From: Nioella sp964229645
Lineage (GTDB): Bacteria > Pseudomonadota > Alphaproteobacteria > Rhodobacterales > Rhodobacteraceae
Assembly: GCF_964229645.1 (NCBI RefSeq)
Contig: NZ_CAXREX010000159.1
Coordinates: 1-16,337 of the forward strand
Reading direction: 5' to 3'
Length of the DNA: 16,337 nucleotides
Made by a program: the position numbers and the translations under genes. Positions 1-7,983 of this stretch are shown in pieces (the stretch's first letter is position 1; each line of letters opens with the position of its first letter). Under the pieces are notes generated by a model. It was not told the DNA's origin, ran no database searches, and worked only from the letters and a program-made list of their open reading frames with translations.

Positions 1-1
1 T

Positions 2-886
2 GATAAACGCCGCGCGGTCCTGACGGGGGCGCTTGCGCCCTCGCGGCCCATGCGCATCTGCGACGTGGGGGCCAGCCCCCTGTCGGTGCCGCCCTACCAG
101 GGGCTGCTGGATGACGGCGTCGGTCATGTCTACGGGTTCGAACCCAACGAGGCGCAATTCGCGAAACTGGTGGCCGAGCCACGCCCGAACGAGACCTATT
201 TCTGCAAGGCCGTGGGCCTGCCGGGCGAGCGGACGCTTTACGTGCATCCGACGGCGGGGTTTACCTCGCTCTTCCCGCTCGACCCGGTGGCGGTGCGCGC
301 GATCGGCAAGGAAAAATGGCTCTCGGACCGGATCGAGCCGGTGCCGCTGACCACGGTGACGCTCGACACGCTGGCCGAGCTTCCGCAGATCGACGTGCTG
401 AAGATGGATCTTCAGGGCGGCGAGCTGGAGGTGCTGCGCGGGGGGCTTGCGAAGCTGTCGCAGGCGGTCGCGGTGGTAACGGAGGTGCGCTTTCACCGGG
501 TCTATGCCGGAGAGCCGCTCTTCGGCGATCTCGACGCGGAACTGCGCGCGCAGGGCTTCAAGCTGCACAAGTTCCTGTTCACCAAATCGGTGATGATGCC
601 CCATGCCCACGAGGACCAGGTGGTGCGCCCGAAACTGACCAGCCAGCTGCTGGACGGGGATGCGGTCTATATCCGCGACGCCGATTACGCGGCCACGTTC
701 AGCGACGATCAGCTGATGTTCCTGGCGCTGGCCGCCGATACCGTCTTCGACAGCCCGGACCTGGCGCTGCACTGCATCGACCAGCTGATTGCACGCGGCG
801 CGGCCCCGGCGGACCTGCCGGCGGCCTATATCGCCCGGTTCCGTCATCACCAGCAGGCCAAGAACCAGGGCGGGGGGCAGGGTTGA
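2..886 (+). CDS. FkbM family SAM-dependent methyltransferase (5' end probably outside window)
   Basis: The protein resembles FkbM-family class I methyltransferases, which transfer a methyl group from S-adenosylmethionine, often to sugars or polyketides; the substrate here is unknown. Counting from the ATG at 50, I see the SAM-binding motif DVGAS (residues 5-9), an acidic loop in YGFEPNE (E31) and the family signature LKMDLQGGELEVL (117-129, D120). About 100 C-terminal residues after the fold are less conserved. The frame is open back to base 2, and with the ATG at 50 motif I would fall only five residues from the N-terminus. The real start is therefore probably upstream of the window. Bases 1-6 (TGATAA) hold two stops in another frame and could end an upstream gene. 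It lies 51 bases before the next gene and shares the SUF operon's direction. Whether it belongs functionally to that operon is not shown. Confidence 0.8.
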   Translation, partial: DKRRAVLTGALAPSRPMRICDVGASPLSVPPYQGLLDDGVGHVYGFEPNEAQFAKLVAEPRPNETYFCKAVGLPGERTLYVHPTAGFTSLFPLDPVAVRAIGKEKWLSDRIEPVPLTTVTLDTLAELPQIDVLKMDLQGGELEVLRGGLAKLSQAVAVVTEVRFHRVYAGEPLFGDLDAELRAQGFKLHKFLFTKSVMMPHAHEDQVVRPKLTSQLLDGDAVYIRDADYAATFSDDQLMFLALAADTVFDSPDLALHCIDQLIARGAAPADLPAAYIARFRHHQQAKNQGGGQG

Positions 887-937
887 TGCTGCTCCTTCGT
901 CCTGAAATACGCCACATTTGCGCGCCAGACTCGCATC

Positions 938-1414
938 ATGAGCATGAACGAGTCGCATATTGTGGATCCGGCCTTTGCCGCGCGCGTGGCGCGGATCAGG
1001 GCGCAACAGGCCACGCGGCCCTCGGGCCCGTGCAAGCGCGCCGAGCGGCGCGAGCGGTGGCTCTACGCCCTGTCGCTCGTGGCGGCCTTCGGGATGGGCA
1101 TCCTTGTGGTCTTCGCCGCGCGCTACGCGCGGTTTCACCTGACGGGCATGCTGCCCGGCACGGGCGAGATCGGGCGCTCGACCCTGGCCACCGATATCGT
1201 GCTGGCCTACCTGGCGGGCTTTGTGTTGCAGCAGCTGTTCAATTTCCGGCGGGCCGAGCATGTGGGGGCCAAGACCTTCGGCATGATCCTCGCGGTCTTT
1301 ACCATGCACATGGTGGTGCACGCGGTTCCCGCGCCCTTCGAGTTCCTGTTTTCCGAGGCCTGGGTGCACCAGGTCATCCGGATCACCGATCCCACGACTA
1401 TCGCGGTCTTCTAA
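938..1414 (+). CDS. Small membrane protein of unknown function
   Basis: I do not recognise this 158-residue protein. A basic N-terminal region of about 45 residues, including the cluster KRAERRERW, precedes a hydrophobic segment at about 46-63 (LYALSLVAAFGMGILVVF). A second lies at about 90-105 (IVLAYLAGFVLQQLF) and a third at about 115-130 (FGMILAVFTMHMVVHA). Three membrane helices with a cytoplasmic basic N-terminus are plausible. The start at 938 is followed by a second ATG two codons later (MSMNE), and neither has a strong ribosome binding site. The gene lies between the methyltransferase and sufC in the same direction, 78 bases before sufC. A role in iron-sulfur assembly would be guilt by association only. 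Confidence 0.6.
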   Translation: MSMNESHIVDPAFAARVARIRAQQATRPSGPCKRAERRERWLYALSLVAAFGMGILVVFAARYARFHLTGMLPGTGEIGRSTLATDIVLAYLAGFVLQQLFNFRRAEHVGAKTFGMILAVFTMHMVVHAVPAPFEFLFSEAWVHQVIRITDPTTIAVF

Positions 1415-1462
1415 GCCCGCGCCTTTCCCTTAACACGACCCTGCCACGCGATCTGCGCGGGC
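1415..1462 (+). repeat. 8-bp inverted repeat in the leader of sufC
   Basis: GCCCGCGC at 1415-1422 is repeated as its reverse complement GCGCGGGC at 1455-1462, separated by 32 bases. It begins directly after the stop codon of the membrane-protein gene and ends 30 bases before the sufC start. The loop is long for a terminator and no T-run follows, so an mRNA processing or stability hairpin, or chance in GC-rich DNA, are all possible. Confidence 0.3.
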
Positions 1463-1492
1463 GGGGTTGCAGCGCATGCGAAAGAGGTTTTC

Positions 1493-2247
<755 letters not shown>

Positions 2248-2248
<1 letters not shown>

Positions 2249-3543
2249 TGGCGAACCCGGCAGTCAAGCAAGACCCGCTGGCCGCCCGCATCGCGGGACT
2301 GCGCGCGCCCGAGGGCGCGGGCTGGGCCAACGAGGCGCGGTCCGAGGCGCTGGCGCGTCTTACCGCGATGGGACTTCCCCGCACGCGCGACGAGTATTGG
2401 AAATACTCCGACCCCACCACGCTGAACCAGCCCGAGGCACCGCGCGCGGGCCTGTTCGTGACCGATGAGGCGATGCCCTTTTCGGATGTGGACCGGCTCC
2501 GGATCGTCTTCGTCGACGGCGTCTTCGATGCCGAGGCCTCCGACGACCTGGCGATGGACGGGGTCGAGATCGAACGCCTCTCGGACGCGCTGTCGCGCGA
2601 CATCCACTGGGCGCGCGACCTTTACGGCGTGCTGGAAACCCGCGGGCAGTCGCCTGTTGAACGCCCGCTGGCCGCGCTCAACACCGCTTTTGCGACCGAT
2701 GGCGTGGTGATCCGGGCAACGGGCCGGGCCGCCAAGCCGATCAGCCTGATTTATCTTCACAAATCAGAGACTTCCGACGCGATCCTGCATCACCTTGTGA
2801 AGGTTGACGAAGGGGCCGAGGTCACCGTTCTTGAAAACGGACCGGCGGCGGCGCGCTTCTCGAAATGCATGGAGGTCGACGTCGCCGATGGCGGCAGCTT
2901 CCACCATGTGCGCGCGCAAGGGCGCGACCACGAACGCCGCGCATCGACGCATATGTTCTCTCGCCTCGGGGCAGAAGCGACCTACAAGTCCTTCACCCTG
3001 ACCGTGAACGGCATCCTGACCCGCAACGAACAGGTGGTTGAGATCACCGGCGACAACGCGGTGGCCCATATCGCGGGCGCGGCCCTTGGCGACGGGGCCA
3101 CGGGGGCGTTTCATCATGACGATACCGTCTTCGTGACCCATGACGCGGTCGATTGCGAAAGCCGGCAGGTGTTCAAGAAGGTGCTGCGCAACGGGGCCGA
3201 AGGCGTGTTCCAGGGCAAGATCCTGGTGAAGCCGGACGCGCAGAAAACCGATGGTTACCAGTTGTCGCAGTCGCTGCTGCTCGACGAGGATTCCAGCTTT
3301 CAGGCCAAGCCCGAGCTGGAGATCTATGCCGATGACGTGCAGTGCAGCCACGGCTCGACCACCGGTGCGATCGACGAAGAGGCGCTGTTCTACCTGCGCT
3401 CGCGCGGGGTGCCGGCAGGGGCCGCGACCGACCTTCTGGTCCTGGCCTTCCTGGCGGAAGCGATCGACGAGATCGAGGCAGAAGAGTTGCGTGAAGACAT
3501 CCTCGCGCGGCTCGAAGGCTGGCTCGACCGCCACAGGGGGTAA
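2248..3543 (+). CDS. sufD: SufD, scaffold component of SUF iron-sulfur cluster assembly
   Basis: SufD forms the SufBCD complex with SufB and SufC and is needed for iron acquisition during cluster assembly. The product is 431 residues, in the usual range. It has an N-terminal helical region containing TRDEYWKYSD (about 47-56), then the long beta-helix region typical of SufB/SufD. The most conserved stretch is at the C-terminal end: KPELEIYADDVQCSHGSTTG with C366 and H368, followed by LFYLRSRG. I chose the ATG at 2248 because GGCGGAGG lies at 2233-2240 and the protein then begins where SufD proteins do. The frame stays open upstream inside sufC, but that extension is a shadow of sufC. The ORF ends eight bases before the next gene, in line with one transcript. 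Confidence 0.96.
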
Positions 3544-3551
3544 GCGCGCCG

Positions 3552-4094
3552 ATGGCCGTCACCACGCAGATCTTGCGCAGCTATATCAGGCCCCGGCAGG
3601 TTGTCCGGGGCCTCATCGCCGCCAACAGGGGCGGCGATCGTCCCGAGGCGCGGGGCTTCATCTACCTGATGGTGGGGCTTCTGATCATTTTCATCAGCCA
3701 GGTGCCGGACCTGATCGGTGTCGGGCTTGCACCCACGGAACTGTCGCAGGCGGCGCAAGGCGAAGACGGACCCGCGCCGATGGATGCGCGCCTGGCCATC
3801 GCGCTGTTCAGCTGGCTCTTCGTCTGGCCGCTGATCCTCTACCTTCTGGGTGGGCTCAGCCACCTGGTGGCGCGCCTTCTGGGCGGGCAGGGGCAGGGGG
3901 TCGATGCGCGGCTGGCGCTCTTCTGGGCCGTGCTGGCAATCTCGCCGCTGTTCCTGCTGCGCGGCATGGGCAGCGTCAGCCAGTCGGTCGAGCTGGTCAG
4001 CGTGGTCAACTACGCCATCGCGGCGGGCTTCTTCTGGATCTGGATTTCCGGCCTTGTCGAGGCCGAGGCCCGCGTGCCACAGGATAGCGCATGA
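3552..4094 (+). CDS. Yip1-family membrane protein in the SUF operon (first copy)
   Basis: This 180-residue protein has about four hydrophobic segments, at roughly 36-55 (GFIYLMVGLLIIFISQVPDL), 83-105, 119-138 and 150-167. That layout and its operon position match small proteins usually labelled Yip1-family in Rhodobacteraceae. Yip1 proteins in eukaryotes act in membrane traffic, but a biochemical role in bacteria is not established. A short basic N-terminus (LRSYIRPRQVVRGL) precedes the first helix. The start has a G-rich upstream run (AGGGGG at 3536-3541). The stop overlaps the next start in an ATGA (4091-4094), so it is probably translated together with the second copy. A membrane role tied to iron-sulfur assembly is inference from its place between sufD and sufS. 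Confidence 0.75.
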   Translation: MAVTTQILRSYIRPRQVVRGLIAANRGGDRPEARGFIYLMVGLLIIFISQVPDLIGVGLAPTELSQAAQGEDGPAPMDARLAIALFSWLFVWPLILYLLGGLSHLVARLLGGQGQGVDARLALFWAVLAISPLFLLRGMGSVSQSVELVSVVNYAIAAGFFWIWISGLVEAEARVPQDSA

Positions 4095-4675
4095 AATTCC
4101 TGCTTGAGCTTCCGGCGCTTCTGAAACTGGCGCGCCAGTCCGTGTCGGACCCGCGCGGCGGGGCCCGGTTCATGATGGGGCTGAACCTGCCGCGGGGCAT
4201 CCTGCTGCAGTTCTACCTGCTGCAACTGGTGCTTTCGGCGATGAGCAAGCTCGTCTTCTTCCTGCTCATGCCGCTGCCTGAAGGCATCGATGCGCCCACG
4301 GATGCGGTGATGAGCTTTACCGCTTTCGAAGGCATGGTCGGGCTGATGATTGCCTTTGGGGCCCATAGGATCGGTCAGTTGTTCGGCGGCAAGGGCACGT
4401 TCGACCAGGCGCTGACCCTGGTGATCTGGGCCCAGTTCATCCTGCTGGTGCTGAGCGTGGTGCAGATCCTGGTGCTGCTGGTGCTGCCGCCGCTGAGCGA
4501 CATCATCACCATGCTGGCGCTGGCGCTGTTCTTCTGGCTGATGGTGAATTTCGTGACCGAATTGCACGGCTTCACCTCGCCCGGGCTTGTCTTCGTGGGG
4601 ATCCTCTTTTCCCTCATGGGGCTGGCCATCCTGCTGTCCATCCTGTTTTCGGCCATGGGGCTGAGGTTCGTCTGA
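4091..4675 (+). CDS. Yip1-family membrane protein in the SUF operon (second copy)
   Basis: This 194-residue protein is very hydrophobic. Membrane segments fall at about 36-60, 75-92, 105-130, 133-152 and 162-190. The N-terminal piece MKFLLELPALLKLARQSVSDP followed by arginines resembles the first copy's LRSYIRPRQVVRGL layout, so the pair may be diverged duplicates, although identity is low by eye. Its start overlaps the stop of the first copy (ATGA), and its stop overlaps the Shine-Dalgarno sequence of sufS at 4674-4679. It is thus locked into the SUF operon by translational overlap at both ends. Function is unknown; a membrane-associated accessory role is a guess. Confidence 0.75.
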   Translation: MKFLLELPALLKLARQSVSDPRGGARFMMGLNLPRGILLQFYLLQLVLSAMSKLVFFLLMPLPEGIDAPTDAVMSFTAFEGMVGLMIAFGAHRIGQLFGGKGTFDQALTLVIWAQFILLVLSVVQILVLLVLPPLSDIITMLALALFFWLMVNFVTELHGFTSPGLVFVGILFSLMGLAILLSILFSAMGLRFV

Positions 4676-4688
4676 GGAGCATCCGAAG

Positions 4689-5909
<1,221 letters not shown>

Positions 5910-5919
5910 GGCCAGGTAA

Positions 5920-6055
5920 GGGTCGACGCCTTCGGCGCCGACCCGCGCGATCCGACGCGGATCGCGGGTCGTTTTCCGCTGCGGAAAACGATTGGGGGCG
6001 CTGCCCCCGTCGCCTGGCGGCGACGCCCCCGGGATATTTTGGGAACAATGAAGGG
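5920..6055. repeat. Cluster of five consecutive hairpins between convergent genes (terminator/dispersed palindromic element)
   Basis: Five inverted repeats sit almost end to end. They are 5920-5930/5934-5944 (11 bp, one mismatch, loop TTC), 5940-5953/5959-5970 (bulged), 5970-5979/5981-5990 (CGTTTTCCGC with its exact complement), 5994-5999/6003-6008 (GGGGGC, loop GCT, GCCCCC) and 6008-6014/6019-6025 (CGTCGCC, loop TGGC). A CCCCCGGGATATTTTGGGA tail follows at 6026-6044. The element lies between the stops of sufS (plus) and the spermidine-synthase-like gene (minus), so it can end transcription from both sides. From memory, similar GC-rich palindromes with an ATATTTT tail recur between genes in Rhodobacteraceae, but copy number was not checked here. 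Confidence 0.6.
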
Positions 6056-6063
6056 TTGTGCGG

Positions 6064-7566
6064 TCAGTCGGGCCGGCCGATGAGGCGGTCGATCGGGGCG
6101 TAGTCGTCGGTCAGGATGATGCCGCGTGTTTCCGCGATCCGGGTGACGAAGCGCTCGCCCAGGGCGCCGAATTCCATGCGGAAGGGCATCGGGGCAGAGA
6201 ACCCGTCGAATTCCGAGGGCGCGTTGCCGGCCGCGATGACGAAAACCATGCGGCTGCCTGGCTCGGGCTGGACCGCCTGGGTCCAGACTTCCACGCTTGG
6301 GAAGACCTCTTGCAGGGTCAGCACGATGGAGCCGAGCGCCTGCAACCGGTCCTCGTAGTCGATCACGTTCATCAGGAAGGTGCCATCCCCGGTCAGCCGG
6401 GCGCGGGCCAGTTCGAAGAATTCGCGCGTGACGAGGTGAACGGGCACGACCACATCTGTAAAGGCATCGCCGATGATGACGTCGTAGAGCTGGTCGGGGC
6501 GGGTCAGCAGGGCGCGCCGCGCGTCTTCGTGCAGGATGGTGACGGTTGCGGGATCGAACCAGAAGTCCTGTTCGGCAAGCGCGGTGACGGCGGGATCGAT
6601 CTCGGCCACCACCATCGGGCCGGTGCCGTGTTCGGTGAAGGCGCGCGGGATGGAATAGCTGCCACCCCCGATGAAGAAGCTGGTGAAGTCCGCGCGCGGG
6701 GCCCGGCGGCGGGCCAGTTCGTCGAGCATCGCTGCATGTTCGGTGAACATGACCGTGGGGACGTCGCGTGCGCTCATCCCGTGGCCGAGATGGTCGATGA
6801 CCATGAGATGCACGGGGCTGGCGGGATCGGCGGACATGTCCACAGTCCGGATGCAGAAGTAACGGCTTTCCACGGTGCAGGGGTTGGGCGTGGCCAGCGC
6901 CACTCCGGCCAGGACCAGGGCGGCAAGCGCGGCGCCCCCGGCCAGGATCAGTGCGCGGGAGCGCGCGAGCCAGAACAGGAGCAGCCCGCCGATCACGTAG
7001 GTGATCGTGACCACGGCAAGGGTTGCCGCCGTCCCGAGCCAGGAGAGGAAGAGACAGCCCGCCAGACGCGTGCCCGCGATGGCCCCGATGGCGCCCGCGG
7101 CAAACATGGCGCCAAGCGCGCGGCCCTGCCTGTCGGGCGCGGCCTGGCTGACCGACACATGGGCGAGCACCGGGGCGGGGACACCGGCGAAGAAGGAGGG
7201 CAGGAAGAAGACCGCCATGGTGATGGCAGTGATGCCCCAGACCGGATGTCCCACGCTGTCCAGACGCGGCGTCGCCAAGAGACGCAGGAGGTTCACCGCC
7301 CCGGCCGTGGTCAGCGCCGCGGCCAGCAACGCACCGCCCGTCCAGGCCAGGGCCCGGTCCACAGGACGCTCGGCCAGCCGCCCGCCCCACCAGTGCCCGG
7401 CGGAAAACCCGGCCAGCACCACGGCGATGATCGAGGTCCAGGTATATAGCGACATGCCCACATGCGGTGCCAGCATCCTGCCTGCCACAATTTCCACCAC
7501 CAGCGAGGCCGCTGAAACGGCGGTTTGAAGCGTCAGAAGCAGCCAGAGCGGCGTCGGGCGGGTCAT
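6064..7566 (-). CDS. Membrane protein fused to a spermidine-synthase-like domain
   Basis: The protein has two parts. Residues about 8-225 hold seven or so hydrophobic helices, like the transporter-like half of fused MFS/spermidine synthase proteins. Residues about 230-490 form a Rossmann-type aminopropyltransferase-like domain. This domain shows FFIGGGSYSIPRAF (297-310) at the nucleotide-binding loop, VVAEIDP (319-325) with the acidic residue after strand two, HEDAR (346-350) and YDVIIGDAFTD (361-371), where polyamine synthases carry catalytic aspartates. The loop reads GGGSYS rather than GGGDGG, so true spermidine synthesis is uncertain. I prefer the ATG at 7566 because GAGGA at about 7575-7579 is then spaced eight bases. 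The ATG at 7572 would be too close, and the open frame up to 7689 runs into the tRNA. The gene converges on sufS and diverges from the tRNA. Confidence 0.82.
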   Translation of the reverse strand: MTRPTPLWLLLTLQTAVSAASLVVEIVAGRMLAPHVGMSLYTWTSIIAVVLAGFSAGHWWGGRLAERPVDRALAWTGGALLAAALTTAGAVNLLRLLATPRLDSVGHPVWGITAITMAVFFLPSFFAGVPAPVLAHVSVSQAAPDRQGRALGAMFAAGAIGAIAGTRLAGCLFLSWLGTAATLAVVTITYVIGGLLLFWLARSRALILAGGAALAALVLAGVALATPNPCTVESRYFCIRTVDMSADPASPVHLMVIDHLGHGMSARDVPTVMFTEHAAMLDELARRRAPRADFTSFFIGGGSYSIPRAFTEHGTGPMVVAEIDPAVTALAEQDFWFDPATVTILHEDARRALLTRPDQLYDVIIGDAFTDVVVPVHLVTREFFELARARLTGDGTFLMNVIDYEDRLQALGSIVLTLQEVFPSVEVWTQAVQPEPGSRMVFVIAAGNAPSEFDGFSAPMPFRMEFGALGERFVTRIAETRGIILTDDYAPIDRLIGRPD

Positions 7567-7645
7567 GGGCATGGTCCTCGTTTGGATCGGGTCATAGTGC
7601 CCGGCCAAAGCGCAGAGGCAAGGGCAAAACCCGCGCGATTTGCAA

Positions 7646-7674
7646 TTGCGGCGCAGGTCGGGATGTCCTATACG
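7646..7674 (+). promoter_or_regulatory. Promoter of tRNA-Arg
   Basis: TTGCGG at 7646-7651 and TATACG at 7669-7674 are separated by 17 bases, and the -10 element ends 11 bases before the first base of the tRNA. This spacing fits a housekeeping sigma-70 type promoter for a stable RNA. It was assigned by eye. Confidence 0.5.
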
Positions 7675-7685
7675 CGCCCCACGCG

Positions 7686-7762
<77 letters not shown>

Positions 7763-7983
7763 TTTCCTCCCCGTTATGAACGCGCAGTCTTTCCCGGGGG
7801 CGGGCAGACCGCTGCGGGTTGCTCCTGTCAGTCAGCGCGAAAAGGGGCGTGCGCGGTGGCGGGACATTCAGCGAAGGCGTCGGGACGGGGATGCCTCGGG
7901 TCTTCAGTGGAAACGGGAGGCCTCCGGGCCCCCCGATTCACGTGTCATGGCATGATGAATGGTGAAGGGTGCCGGGGTGCCCC
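7763..7983. other. Intergenic stretch after tRNA-Arg, no gene seen
   Basis: These 221 bases lie between the tRNA and the stop of the autotransporter-like gene. Short open frames exist but have no ribosome binding site or recognisable product. A perfect 10-bp palindrome GGAGGCCTCC lies near 7916-7925 without a loop, so it is not a convincing terminator. Confidence 0.5.

Noticed and set aside
6058..7449. A 463-codon open frame on the plus strand opposite the spermidine-synthase-like gene
   Set aside because: The translated protein is full of Gly, Asp, His, Arg and Gln with no domain, while the minus strand gives membrane helices and methyltransferase-like motifs.
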